A DNA stretch of 52,662 bases from Streptococcus sp. DD12 (lineage in GTDB: Bacteria > Bacillota > Bacilli > Lactobacillales > Streptococcaceae): contig NZ_KQ969495.1 of assembly GCF_001578885.1 (NCBI RefSeq), positions 633,350 through 686,011 on the forward strand, read 5' to 3'. The notes under the pieces are model-generated. The model had not been told where the DNA came from and did not search any database. It was given only the letters and a program-made list of their open reading frames with translations. How positions within the stretch are numbered: the stretch's first letter is position 1; each line of letters starts with the position of its first letter. Of this stretch, positions 26,364 to 35,176 are shown one piece after another. Position numbers and translations under genes: made by a program.

Positions 26364-26966
26364 TTAGCGTTCTTCAATGACATTGTCCACTGGTAGGCGA
26401 TAACTAGGCTCTAACAAGTCATCACTATAGCCGACCGTAAAGAGCAGTTCAGGTCTAAAACGCTTATCAATGTCCAAAATGTCATTGACCACTGATTTGT
26501 CAAAACCTAAGATGATATTAGAGGCCAGCCCTTGATCGGTCAAGGCTAGGACCAGGTTCATAGCAACCAAGCCACTATTGAGCGCCAGATACTCCCCTTT
26601 AACAGTCTCAGAAAACTTGGCGTAGCGACTTGGTAAGACTGTCATAAAGTATTCTAACTGGTCATTGGTCAAATCTTTGACACCGATACGCGCAATCTTG
26701 CGGGAACGCTGGGTCAAATCTGTGTCCGAAAACAAAGCAATCACATAAGGGGCTTGGTCTAGCTGTCGGCGATTGGCATCGGGTAAGGTTTCTGCAAGAG
26801 CATCTTTTTTGGCCTTGACGAGAACAAATTTCCAAGGCTGAATGTTATTTGCCGATGGGGCAAGGGTAGCAATCTCAATGGCTGTCCGTAAATCTTTGGG
26901 ATCCACCGCTTTATCCGTAAAGTTTTTAAAGGCATGACGCTTCTTATTGAGGTCTAAAAATTTCAT
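26364..26966 (-). CDS. Nitroreductase-family NAD(P)H oxidoreductase
   Basis: The 200 residues form an FMN nitroreductase: KFLDLNKKRHAFKNFTDKAV, ATLAPSANNIQPWKFVLV (FMN-binding), YLALNSGLVAMNLVLALTDQGLASNIILGFD and the C-terminal dimer arm. These enzymes reduce nitro compounds, quinones or flavins with NAD(P)H; the physiological substrate is not deducible. It ends a four-gene unit ogt-arsC-nth-nitroreductase, 11 bases after nth. Confidence 0.9.
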   Translation of the reverse strand: MKFLDLNKKRHAFKNFTDKAVDPKDLRTAIEIATLAPSANNIQPWKFVLVKAKKDALAETLPDANRRQLDQAPYVIALFSDTDLTQRSRKIARIGVKDLTNDQLEYFMTVLPSRYAKFSETVKGEYLALNSGLVAMNLVLALTDQGLASNIILGFDKSVVNDILDIDKRFRPELLFTVGYSDDLLEPSYRLPVDNVIEER

Positions 26967-26977
26967 GAATAGGTCTC

Positions 26978-27607
26978 CTATATATTGGTAAAGTCATAGA
27001 GTTGCGGGTAGTGATCACACTCGGGATTTTGAGGGTGACAGATAGCCCGACCAAAGGCAATCATGGCCTGGTGGGCTGCTAACCATTCCTCAGGGGGCAG
27101 CACGTCCATCACGCGCTTTTCGACATCGAGCGGTTTGGCATCCTGTTTGACAATCTGATGGTGTTTACAGATACGCTGGACATGCGTATCTACTGCAAAG
27201 GCAGGGATTCCAAAACCAACACTCATCACCACATTGGCTGTTTTTCGTCCGACACCTGCTAAACTTTCAAGCTCCTTACGGGTCCGAGGAACTTCTCCGT
27301 TGAAGCGTTCCAGCAATTGATTGGCACAGGTTTTGAGGTATTTCGCCTTATTGCGATAGAGACCTAATTTATTGATATAGGTCTCAATGTCTGCCACCGA
27401 TGCCAAGGCTAGCTTTTTCGGGGTCGGGTAAGCTTTAAATAAAGCCGGAGTTGCCTTATTAACGGCAGCATCCGTGGTCTGGGCGGATAACATGACAGCT
27501 ATGAGGAGTTCAAAGTGATTGCTAAAGTGCAAGCTCGGTTCTTCCTCAGGGAAGAGGGCAATAATTTCTTCTAGGACGTGGCGGGCACGTTTTTTGGATA
27601 AGACCAT
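26978..27607 (-). CDS. nth: Endonuclease III (Nth), lacking two of four cluster cysteines
   Basis: The 209 residues are a HhH-GPD DNA glycosylase/AP lyase for oxidised pyrimidines. Catalytic Lys122 sits in LAGVGRKTANVV and Asp140 in FAVDTHVQR. The family's iron-sulphur loop normally has Cys at C-x6-C-x2-C-x5-C. Here C190 and C197 remain, but the third and fourth positions are Tyr200 and Phe206 (CHPQNPECDHYPQLYDF), so no 4Fe-4S cluster is expected. As I recall, other streptococcal Nth proteins also vary here. The gene is 9 bases after the arsC-like gene. Confidence 0.93.
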   Translation of the reverse strand: MVLSKKRARHVLEEIIALFPEEEPSLHFSNHFELLIAVMLSAQTTDAAVNKATPALFKAYPTPKKLALASVADIETYINKLGLYRNKAKYLKTCANQLLERFNGEVPRTRKELESLAGVGRKTANVVMSVGFGIPAFAVDTHVQRICKHHQIVKQDAKPLDVEKRVMDVLPPEEWLAAHQAMIAFGRAICHPQNPECDHYPQLYDFTNI

Positions 27608-27616
27608 AGCGCCACC

Positions 27617-27970
27617 CTACAAATTCAAAGCATCGTAGGATTTACGATGGCCGATTTGTAAGAGCTGACCATCTTTAACCAACAGAGGCCGTTTAATCAA
27701 CATGCCATCGCTAGCCAAAAGACGCGCTGCTTCCTCTGCTTGCAGGTCAGCCACTTTATCCTTTAAGCCCAGCGCCCGATAGCTTTGCCCACTGGTATTA
27801 AAAAATGCTTTGATGGGAAACTCTCCAGCCTTTAGCCAGGCTAACAATTCCTCGGCTTTTGGGGTTTGGGTGACGATATCTCGCTCCTCAAAGTCCAGTC
27901 CTAACTCTTGAAGTTCCGCTTTTGCCCGCCGACAGGTACTACATTTGGGATACGCAATAAATGTTAACAT
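27617..27970 (-). CDS. ArsC/Spx-family thioredoxin-fold protein
   Basis: The 117-residue product starts MLTFIAYPKCSTCRRAK with a CSTC motif at residues 10-13, the active site of Spx/ArsC/MgsR relatives. The later KRPLLV segment is a conserved landmark. The start at 27970 has AAGAAGG five bases before it, so a longer frame to 28000 is not needed. It is probably a YffB/ArsC-like reductase rather than the global regulator Spx, which is usually about 130 residues with a distinct C-terminus. It is inside the ogt-nth operon. Confidence 0.85.
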   Translation of the reverse strand: MLTFIAYPKCSTCRRAKAELQELGLDFEERDIVTQTPKAEELLAWLKAGEFPIKAFFNTSGQSYRALGLKDKVADLQAEEAARLLASDGMLIKRPLLVKDGQLLQIGHRKSYDALNL

Positions 27971-28001
27971 AAAAACCTTCTTTTCACCTTTTCTTTTCAT
28001 C

Positions 28002-28508
28002 TTAGTCGCCTTTTACCAGACTGTCAAGTTCAAGGCCTTCCCTTCTTAGCAAAGCTTCCTTTACCTGTAGCCCTGAGGCATAACCCGTTAACTGCCCTTT
28101 AGCACCAAGGACCCGATGGCAGGGAACAATCAGGGCAATGGGGTTTCGGCCCACTGCTCCACCGATAGCTTGGGCCGAACGACATTGCAAGTCCTTGGCT
28201 AAATCCCCATAAGTGGTGACTTGACCATAAGGAATTGCTCGCAAAGCCTGCCAGACCCTCAGTTGAAAAGGCGTCCCATGGAGGTCTAGCACCAAATCGG
28301 CTGTGCTGGGATTTTCCCCAGAAAAATAAGCTGACAGCCAGGCAACCGTCTCTTCTAAAACTGGCCTAGAGACCTCACGTCGCTCAGATGTCTCAAAACC
28401 TTTTTCAAAATAGGCCTGCCCTTGAAAATATAAACCACATAAGCCTTTATCCGTGGCTAAGAGAGACATCGCTCCCAAAGGGGAGTCATAAGATTGATGG
28501 TAAAGCAT
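28002..28508 (-). CDS. ogt: Methylated-DNA-protein-cysteine methyltransferase
   Basis: This suicide DNA-repair protein moves the methyl of O6-methylguanine onto its own cysteine. The 168 residues have the active-site IVPCHRVLG (Cys130), an AIPYGQVTTYGDLA motif and a small helix-turn-helix with GGAVGRNPIAL. The start at 28508 follows GGGAGG with seven bases; the longer frame to 28559 lacks a good site. It heads the unit ogt-arsC-nth-nitroreductase. Confidence 0.94.
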   Translation of the reverse strand: MLYHQSYDSPLGAMSLLATDKGLCGLYFQGQAYFEKGFETSERREVSRPVLEETVAWLSAYFSGENPSTADLVLDLHGTPFQLRVWQALRAIPYGQVTTYGDLAKDLQCRSAQAIGGAVGRNPIALIVPCHRVLGAKGQLTGYASGLQVKEALLRREGLELDSLVKGD

Positions 28509-28604
28509 GCATACGCCTCCCTTTTTGGACAAACAAATCCTATGGAAATCAGCCCTCAACAGGACAGACTAGCCCTAAAGATTTGGGGTATCTGGAAGCC
28601 CAGA

Positions 28605-29585
28605 TTATTCTTCTTCTGGATAAACCAAGTCCCAGTCTTTACGTAAATCCGTCATAATCTGCATAACGTCTTGGCTGTATTCCAAAAACATGTGATTGGA
28701 CTGCCCTGACACGGCTTCTTCCATATCGGCCACCTCATATTGGAGTGCTTCCAAGGTATTGCCCTCCTCGATAACCTCTTGATGACCGTCATCCGTATAG
28801 GTAATGACCGCTTTTTGCCCCCGAGGGTAGTCATAAATTTCAATATAGCCCTTATCAAAAACAATCAAGCCACGCTTGGGTTGCTTAGCGTGTAAGGACA
28901 AGGTAATCGTGGCCAATTGGCCAGCTGGATTGGTCAAGAGAATACCAGCCTGTTCATCTACCCCAGATGGGGCTAAGCGGACCTGAGAGCTGATTTGACT
29001 ATCCTTGGTCTCCATAAACCAACGCACAAAGGACAAGGCGTAGACACCGATATCCAAGAGCGCTCCGCCTGCTAGTTGGCGGTTAAAGAAACGATTTGAC
29101 ATGTCGTAATCCTTGTAACTGCCAAAATTCATCTGGATGAGTTTTAAGTCGCCCAAGTGGCCAGAAGCCTGTAGCATGGCCAAACGCCGATAGATGGGCA
29201 TATGGAAAATGGTCATCGCTTCGGCAAAAATCACCTGATGTTCCTTCGCCAAAGCAATCGCTTCTTCTAGTTCTTGACTATTGAGGGTGACAGATTTTTC
29301 ACAAAGGACATGTTTTCCTGCCCTCAGGGCCTTTCTCAAAAAGTCAATATGGGTATTGTGTGGCGTGGAGATGTAGATAATGTTAACCGCCTCGTCTTCA
29401 AAGACCTGATCAATGTCTGTGTAGACTTTTTCGATGGCATACTTTTGGGCAAAAGCCAGCCCCTTGTCATAAGTCCTGTTTGCTACAGCATAGAGCTTTT
29501 GTCCACGCGCTTGCAAAGCCTGTGCCAGCTCATTGGCAATGACACCTGTCCCTAGGGTAGCCCAACGGTAATTGTTTTCTTGCAT
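28605..29585 (-). CDS. Gfo/Idh/MocA-family oxidoreductase
   Basis: The 326 residues have an N-terminal NAD(P)-binding Rossmann domain (WATLGTGVIANELAQALQARG) and the family motif GKHVLCEKSVTLN with its catalytic lysine near residue 95, then an alpha/beta dimer domain. Family members oxidise sugars, inositol or trans-dihydrodiols. The substrate here is unknown. The start at 29585 follows AAAAGGAG and supersedes a longer frame. It is alone, with a TATACT (29617-29622) and extended TG promoter. Confidence 0.9.
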   Translation of the reverse strand: MQENNYRWATLGTGVIANELAQALQARGQKLYAVANRTYDKGLAFAQKYAIEKVYTDIDQVFEDEAVNIIYISTPHNTHIDFLRKALRAGKHVLCEKSVTLNSQELEEAIALAKEHQVIFAEAMTIFHMPIYRRLAMLQASGHLGDLKLIQMNFGSYKDYDMSNRFFNRQLAGGALLDIGVYALSFVRWFMETKDSQISSQVRLAPSGVDEQAGILLTNPAGQLATITLSLHAKQPKRGLIVFDKGYIEIYDYPRGQKAVITYTDDGHQEVIEEGNTLEALQYEVADMEEAVSGQSNHMFLEYSQDVMQIMTDLRKDWDLVYPEEE

Positions 29586-29616
29586 GGTCCTTCTCCTTTT
29601 GCTTATTCCTAGTTCT

Positions 29617-29622
29617 AGTATA
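29617..29622 (-). promoter_or_regulatory. Likely extended -10 of the MocA-type gene
   Basis: On the minus strand TGG-TATACT has an 18-base spaced TTGAAT upstream (29641-29646). The element lies between the terminator of the SDR-zinc gene and the oxidoreductase. Confidence 0.55.
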
Positions 29623-29654
29623 CCATAGGTAGCAAGAGACATTCAAAGACTAAG

Positions 29655-29683
29655 AAAAAAGGGCTGAGCGTGTCACTCAGTCC
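29655..29683 (-). terminator. Terminator of the SDR-zinc fusion gene
   Basis: On the minus strand GGACTGAG pairs with CTCAGCCC with one mismatch, loop TGACACG, followed by six T. It lies about 100 bases after the stop. Confidence 0.78.
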
Positions 29684-29786
29684 TTAAAAGGATTTTCTTT
29701 TGACTTTTAACCATTAGTGAATAGTTCTAGAAGCTTCTCATGGCGACATTTCCCCTAGAGACCTGAAAGCAGTTGGCCTTCGGCCA

Positions 29787-31343
29787 CTATTTCTCTCTTG
29801 GCAGTTCTTTTTGGCGGAAGGCATCAACCGTGGCCTCTGAAAAAGCCTTGGGGTATTCTCGAATTTCTTCAGGCCCATGCAGAGGCGCCCAAACTTGACG
29901 CAGGAAAGGCTCACGTTGGGCCCTTTGGCCATAATTCCAAGACCGTCTCTCACACTCAGGGCAAAAATGACCGCCCTCTAGCACAAGACGTGGGCTGGCT
30001 TTAAAGTCATGTCCGTAGCTACAAGAGAAGTCCAGAGGCGTTGTCCAATCCCCCACAGTCATGTGAGTGCTCAAACATTTTCCCCCACGAAAGATGGCTG
30101 CCTCTTGCACCATGGCAAGGTTGAGCTCCTCTTCAGGCAGGCTGTCATCATAGCCGTGGTCAATCCAAACTTCTTCTTCCCAGTTTGTAAACAAATCTTT
30201 GGGGTCAACCTGAGCAGGCAAAGCCTCCCAGTTTTTCATATTGCCCCAGAAAGCTTCGATTTCATCCATCTGCTTGTGTTGCACCATGTAGAGGCTACCG
30301 TGCTCTCTCTTGGCTATCCGACGAAAAATAGCTCGAATGATTGGGGTCGTCAGTTTTTGCCCAAAAGGCAGGCGATTCACCCCCCTTAACAGCTTAGCCT
30401 GCCAACCCAAATCAGCCATCAAACAATCAAACAGATAGGACAAATCATCCTGCCGAAAGTGCAGGTAGTCCTCTAAAGTATCAGAATCCAGGAAAAAATG
30501 ACCGTGAAAATTATGGGTAGCATATAAACGAGGTTCGATAATCGCATTGACATCCTTAAACCCCAAACGACTGAAAAACCCTCGGTACATATCATAGCCC
30601 GACAAGCGACAGGAGGCACCGCCACCAATATTGTAGATATGTCCCCAAAAACTATCTGCTAAACTATCATTTGCCACATACTGACACAGGTGAGCAACCA
30701 TGCGACCCGAATCCCGATCAGACACGTACTCGAGCACATTGTTTAACCCATTATGAAACATAATCGGGTCCTTGATACTGGCCATGGTCGGCCCCATGAT
30801 TCCCGTTTGGCGTAAACTAACCCAATAAGTCAAACCTGATTCAATCAAAACACGCTCAGCAGCTACCTTGGAAACTGCGTAATAATCAAACATTGACGGT
30901 TTTATGGGGTCACCGATACGGCCCCAATGAATCCCAGGCATTCGCTCACCCGTCTGCGCAATAGTCCCAATACTGACCAGACGGGTCTTATCCATCTGAT
31001 CCCAGTGAGCGATGGCAGCCAAGAGATTTTCCATTCCACCATAGTTGACTTCCATGGTACGCTCTGGAAAATAATCAGCCTTAGGCGACACCAAAGCGGC
31101 CATATGGATGACAAGGTCAATATGAGGCATGAGTTTTTGAACGAATTCGGCGTCGGTGATGTCCCCGTAGGCAATTTCAATCTGTGGATGGTCTTGATAG
31201 GCTGACAAGACCCGACGATCTTCTGGCGTATCCAAACACATCAAGAGTAAGTCAAAAGCCATCTCATCTTTGGTCAGTTCCTTCAGACAGGCCCGCCCCA
31301 TCGCTCCAGAGGCCCCCGTTAACATGACTTTCATCCTTTGCAT
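29787..31343 (-). CDS. Extended SDR (epimerase-like) fused to a C-terminal zinc-binding module
   Basis: Residues 1-310 form an extended short-chain dehydrogenase/epimerase: TGASGAMGRACL (9-20), DLVIHMAALVSP and YAVSK (155-159) as the Tyr/Lys pair. Residues 330-410 are helical and unassigned. Residues 420-465 read GGKCLS...CSYGH...CPEC, with Cys423, Cys441, His445, Cys461 and Cys464. This pattern resembles zinc-ribbon/treble-clef modules known from nucleic-acid-associated and phage proteins. An NAD(P) enzyme carrying such a module is unusual to me; function is unknown. The start follows AAAGGAG; a TACAAT with TG (31419-31424) is the likely promoter. A third-domain role in carbohydrate or fatty-acid chemistry cannot be decided. 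Confidence 0.82.
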   Translation of the reverse strand: MQRMKVMLTGASGAMGRACLKELTKDEMAFDLLLMCLDTPEDRRVLSAYQDHPQIEIAYGDITDAEFVQKLMPHIDLVIHMAALVSPKADYFPERTMEVNYGGMENLLAAIAHWDQMDKTRLVSIGTIAQTGERMPGIHWGRIGDPIKPSMFDYYAVSKVAAERVLIESGLTYWVSLRQTGIMGPTMASIKDPIMFHNGLNNVLEYVSDRDSGRMVAHLCQYVANDSLADSFWGHIYNIGGGASCRLSGYDMYRGFFSRLGFKDVNAIIEPRLYATHNFHGHFFLDSDTLEDYLHFRQDDLSYLFDCLMADLGWQAKLLRGVNRLPFGQKLTTPIIRAIFRRIAKREHGSLYMVQHKQMDEIEAFWGNMKNWEALPAQVDPKDLFTNWEEEVWIDHGYDDSLPEEELNLAMVQEAAIFRGGKCLSTHMTVGDWTTPLDFSCSYGHDFKASPRLVLEGGHFCPECERRSWNYGQRAQREPFLRQVWAPLHGPEEIREYPKAFSEATVDAFRQKELPREK

Positions 31344-31418
31344 CCTTACTCACTCCTTTGTCCTGGCAGGCCCATCAATTGTTTTCGCAAAAAAAGTCCT
31401 TAAACCATCATCATAAGT

Positions 31419-31426
31419 ATTGTATC
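31419..31426 (-). promoter_or_regulatory. Likely extended -10 of the SDR-zinc fusion gene
   Basis: On the minus strand TGA-TACAAT forms an extended -10 about 75 bases before the ATG. No good -35 is seen. Confidence 0.45.
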
Positions 31427-31580
31427 AAACCCTGCTTTCAAAAACACGCTAAAAATGTCGATTTATTCCACTTTTAAGAAAAATGTCAACAGATGGTAAT
31501 TTAATCTGCACCCCCTACCGTCTCATGGGTTTTCCTTAGGAGGACTCAACAAAAAACAAAATATTTTAAAAAAATTTAAA

Positions 31581-31617
31581 GAAAGCGCTTGACAAACTCT
31601 GCAAACGGTTGCATAAT
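31581..31617 (+). promoter_or_regulatory. malXFGK promoter with LacI-family operator and weak cre
   Basis: TTGACA (31589-31594) and CATAAT (31612-31617) are 17 bases apart. Between them TGCAAACGGTTGCA (31600-31613) is a palindrome of the LacI/GalR type, as for the maltose repressor MalR. GAAAGCGCTTGA (31581-31592) overlaps the -35 and is a weak cre-like site. The rest of the 306-base gap (31427-31580) shows only AT-rich DNA. Confidence 0.85.
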
Positions 31618-31649
31618 GGAGAAAAACAAGTCATTCAGGAGGAATCAGA

Positions 31650-32897
31650 ATGAAAAATTGGAAAAAAGTCCTGCTTGCAGGGACAAGTCTTTTAGTGGCA
31701 GGGTCACTCCTTGTCGCATGTAGCAACAGCAAAGATTCAAAAGCTTCTGCTAGTGAAAAAACGCTGAAGTTGTGGGTGCCTACTGGCGCTAAGACATCTT
31801 ACGCAGACACCATTAAAAACTTTGAAAAAGAAACCGGCTATAAGGTTGACATGGTTGAAATGGAAGACCCTAATGCCCAAGAAAACCTGACTAAGGATGC
31901 TTCAACAGCTGCCGATGTCTTTTCACTGCCTCATGATCAGTTAGGTAAACTCGTCGAATCAGGCGCCATTCAAGAAATTCCTGAAAAATACCGGAAAGAG
32001 ATTACTCAAAATGATACCGAGCAAGCTGCACTTGGTGCCCAATACAAAGGAAAAACCTATGCCTTTCCTTATGGTATCGAGTCTCAAGTCACCTACTACA
32101 ACAAATCAAAACTGACAGCAGACGATGTCAAATCTTATGAAACCATTACTTCAAAGGGTAAATTCGGAGGCAACCTAAAAGAAGTCAATGCCTATGCCAC
32201 AGCCCCTCTTTTCCTATCAGTCGGAGATACCCTCTTTGGAGCTTCCGGTGAAGATGTTAAGGGAACCAACTGGGGCAATGAAGCTGGGGTTAACGTGCTA
32301 AAATTTATTGCAGCTCAAAAATCTAATAGCGGCTTTGTCAATGTCGACGCAGCCAATACCCTTTCAAAATTTGGCGATGGTTCCATTGACGCCTTCCAAT
32401 CAGGCCCATGGGATTACGCTGCTGCTGAAAAAGCAGTCGGTAAAGACAATCTTGGTATCGCTATCTACCCAACTGTCGTCATCGGTGGCAAAACAGTGCA
32501 ACAAAAAGCCTTTCTAGGTGTTAAGCTCTATGCGGTTAACCAAACACCTTCAAAAGGGAACGCAGACCGTATTGCCGCTAGCTACAAACTCGCTCAAGCT
32601 TTGACCAGCAAGGACAGTCAAGAAAACCAATTCAGCTTTGAGGGCCGTCACATCATTCCTGCCAACAAAGAAGTCCAAGCTTCTCAAGCCGTCCAAAATG
32701 ACACACTAGCTCAAGCAGTTATTACTATGGGTTCTTCTGACAGCTACACGACTGTCATGCCAAAACTCAGCCAAATGTCCGTCTTTTGGACTGAAAGTGC
32801 TGCAATCCTCAGTGATGTTTACAATGGTAAAATCAGTGAGGACCAATACCTTGCTAAATTGCAACAATTTGATAAAGATTTAGCGTCTGCTAAATAA
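31650..32897 (+). CDS. malX: Maltodextrin ABC transporter, binding lipoprotein
   Basis: The 415 residues begin with a lipoprotein signal (AGSLLVAC, lipidated Cys24) and a solute-binding fold (TLKLWVPTGAKTSYADTIKNFEKETGYKVDMVEM, ADVFSLPHDQLGKL, YGIESQVTYYNK). It captures maltose and maltodextrins at the cell surface and delivers them to MalFG. The ribosome site is AGGAGG. It is the first gene of malXFGK, under a LacI-type operator. A hairpin follows it, which may raise its dose over the membrane genes. Confidence 0.92.
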   Translation: MKNWKKVLLAGTSLLVAGSLLVACSNSKDSKASASEKTLKLWVPTGAKTSYADTIKNFEKETGYKVDMVEMEDPNAQENLTKDASTAADVFSLPHDQLGKLVESGAIQEIPEKYRKEITQNDTEQAALGAQYKGKTYAFPYGIESQVTYYNKSKLTADDVKSYETITSKGKFGGNLKEVNAYATAPLFLSVGDTLFGASGEDVKGTNWGNEAGVNVLKFIAAQKSNSGFVNVDAANTLSKFGDGSIDAFQSGPWDYAAAEKAVGKDNLGIAIYPTVVIGGKTVQQKAFLGVKLYAVNQTPSKGNADRIAASYKLAQALTSKDSQENQFSFEGRHIIPANKEVQASQAVQNDTLAQAVITMGSSDSYTTVMPKLSQMSVFWTESAAILSDVYNGKISEDQYLAKLQQFDKDLASAK

Positions 32898-32900
32898 GGC

Positions 32901-32935
32901 AAAAAGTGAGGAGTCTTTTTCTCTTCACTTTTTTT
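32901..32935 (+). terminator. Intercistronic partial terminator after malX
   Basis: AAAAAGTGA / TCACTTTTT arms with a second GAG/CTC pairing and a seven-T tail lie between malX and malF. Readthrough would make MalX in excess over MalFG, as binding proteins usually are. The stem is A/T-rich and imperfect. Confidence 0.65.
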
Positions 32936-32957
32936 ACAGCTTGACTAGGAGATTCTT

Positions 32958-34316
32958 ATGACACAGATTTCATACGAGAGCCTTCCCATGCGCCAAGTTT
33001 TTCAAAAAGGAAGCTGGGAGGTCAAACTATCCTTTTTCATCATGGGCTTTAGCAATCTCGTCCATAAACAATGGACCAAAGGCTTGCTTTTCCTCTTCTC
33101 TGAAATACTCTTTTTGCTGAGCTTTTTCCTACAGGTCATCCCAGCTCTTCAAGGCCTAATCACTCTGGGGAGTCAAGAGCAGGGAGAGGCCACGAAAACT
33201 GTTGACGGTATTTCCATCACCGTTCAAGTGGCCGGGGACAACTCTATGCTGATGCTGATTTCAGGACTGGCTGCCCTTATCTTTTGTGCAGTCTTTGCCT
33301 ACATCTACTGGTGCAGCCTAAAAAGCACACGGCATCTCATGTCTCTTGTCCAAACGGGTCGTCCTGTCCCAAACTTTCTGACAGATGTGAAAACTCTGAC
33401 AGATGGTCGCTTTCACATGGGACTGATGGCTATTCCGCTAATTGGAGTTTTACTTTTCACCATCTTACCGTTGATCTACATGATCTCTTTGGCTTTTACC
33501 AACTTTGATCACAATCACCCGGCTCCAAAATCTCTCTTTGACTGGGTTGGTTTCGCAAGCTTTAGCGACGTCTTTTCAGGGCGCATGGCCAGTACCTTTT
33601 TCCCTCTCTTAACCTGGACCCTGGTCTGGGCTGTTGCTGCAACGGCAACGACCTTTTTCTTCGGAATTGTACTTGCCCTCTTACTCAACACCAAGGGGCT
33701 ACGCTTTAAAAAAGTCTGGCGGACGCTATTTGTGATTACGATTGCGGTGCCTCAGTTTGTGTCCCTGCTCTTGATGCGCAATTTCCTCAATGATCACGGG
33801 CCACTCAATGGTATCTTACAGCATCTGCACCTCATTAAAGAGCCTATCCCCTTTTTAACAGACCCACTGTGGGCTAAATTTTCCATCATTTTTGTCAACA
33901 TGTGGATTGGGATTCCATTTACCATGCTAGTGGCAACGGGTATTATTATGAATCTCCCATCGGAGCAAATCGAGGCGGCAGAAATCGATGGGGCCAGCAA
34001 ATTCCAAATTTTTAGGCACATCACCTTCCCTCAAATTTTACTGATTATGGCGCCGTCCTTAATTCAGCAATTTATCGGGAACATCAACAATTTCAATGTC
34101 ATCTACTTCTTGACAGGTGGTGGGCCAACCAATTCCGCTTACTACCAAGCAGGGTCTACTGACCTTCTGGTCACTTGGCTCTACAAGTTAACCGTTACAG
34201 CCAAAGACTATAATTTAGCCTCTGTTATCGGTATTCTTATCTTTGCCTTGTCCGCCATATTTAGCCTTTTGGCCTACACGCGGTCTGCTTCATTCCAGGA
34301 AGGAGCTGCTAAATAA
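32958..34316 (+). CDS. malF: Maltodextrin ABC transporter, permease MalF
   Basis: The 452 residues form the first permease subunit, with about eight hydrophobic helices and an N-terminal extension compared with short sugar permeases. The EAA loop for contact with the ATPase is EAAEIDGASKFQIFRHITFPQ near residue 335. It follows malX by 60 bases with its own TAGGAGA site, and its stop overlaps malG (TAATG). Confidence 0.93.
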   Translation: MTQISYESLPMRQVFQKGSWEVKLSFFIMGFSNLVHKQWTKGLLFLFSEILFLLSFFLQVIPALQGLITLGSQEQGEATKTVDGISITVQVAGDNSMLMLISGLAALIFCAVFAYIYWCSLKSTRHLMSLVQTGRPVPNFLTDVKTLTDGRFHMGLMAIPLIGVLLFTILPLIYMISLAFTNFDHNHPAPKSLFDWVGFASFSDVFSGRMASTFFPLLTWTLVWAVAATATTFFFGIVLALLLNTKGLRFKKVWRTLFVITIAVPQFVSLLLMRNFLNDHGPLNGILQHLHLIKEPIPFLTDPLWAKFSIIFVNMWIGIPFTMLVATGIIMNLPSEQIEAAEIDGASKFQIFRHITFPQILLIMAPSLIQQFIGNINNFNVIYFLTGGGPTNSAYYQAGSTDLLVTWLYKLTVTAKDYNLASVIGILIFALSAIFSLLAYTRSASFQEGAAK

Positions 34317-35152
34317 TGAAACGCAAAAAAAATCTCTACCTAACAGGTATTTACATCCTCTTAACCGTGCTTGCCGTGATTTGGTTGCTCCCTATCCTAT
34401 GGATTGTCCTGACCAGTTTTCGAGGAGAAGGCACCAATGCGGTCCCCTACTTCTTTCCCAAAACCTACACTTTTGACAATTACATCAAACTCTTTAACAA
34501 CAATGCCTATCCTTTTGGCCAATGGTTTCTTAATACCTTTATCGTGGCAACCTGCACCTGTATCCTCTCTACACTCATCACCGTCGGTATGGCCTATTCG
34601 CTAAGCCGCATCCAGTTCAAGCATCGCAATGGCTTTCTAAAGTTAGCTCTTGTCCTAAATATGTTTCCTGGCTTTATGAGTATGATTGCAGTTTACTACA
34701 TCCTCAAGGCACTCAATTTAACCCAGACATTAACATCACTGATTTTGGTCTATTCCGCGGGGGCGGCGCTTGGTTTTTACATTGCCAAAGGTTTCTTTGA
34801 TACCATTCCCTACGCTTTGGATGAGTCAGCCATGATTGACGGTGCTACACGCCTGCAAATTTTCACCAAGATTACCCTGCCCCTGTCCAAACCCATCATC
34901 GTCTATACTGCGCTGATGGCCTTTATGGGACCTTGGGTTGACTTTATCTTTGCCTCTGTCATTCTTGGTGACGTTAAAGACAAGTACACCGTAGCGCTAG
35001 GGCTTTATCAAATGCTCAACCAAGATGCTATCAACGAATGGTTCCTACCATTCACCGCTGGTGCCATTCTCATTGCCATTCCAATCACACTCCTCTTTAT
35101 CTTTATGCAAAAATACTATGTTGAAGGTGTGACTGGTGGTTCTGTCAAATAA
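34316..35152 (+). CDS. malG: Maltodextrin ABC transporter, permease MalG
   Basis: The 278-residue second permease has six helices. The EAA-type loop is DESAMIDGATRLQIFTKITLPLSKP near residue 180. It is translated through the TAATG junction with malF, with AAGGAG inside the end of malF. With MalF it makes the pore and with MalK the complete importer. Confidence 0.94.
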   Translation: MKRKKNLYLTGIYILLTVLAVIWLLPILWIVLTSFRGEGTNAVPYFFPKTYTFDNYIKLFNNNAYPFGQWFLNTFIVATCTCILSTLITVGMAYSLSRIQFKHRNGFLKLALVLNMFPGFMSMIAVYYILKALNLTQTLTSLILVYSAGAALGFYIAKGFFDTIPYALDESAMIDGATRLQIFTKITLPLSKPIIVYTALMAFMGPWVDFIFASVILGDVKDKYTVALGLYQMLNQDAINEWFLPFTAGAILIAIPITLLFIFMQKYYVEGVTGGSVK

Positions 35153-35176
35153 GTTTACAGGATAAGGAAAATTATT

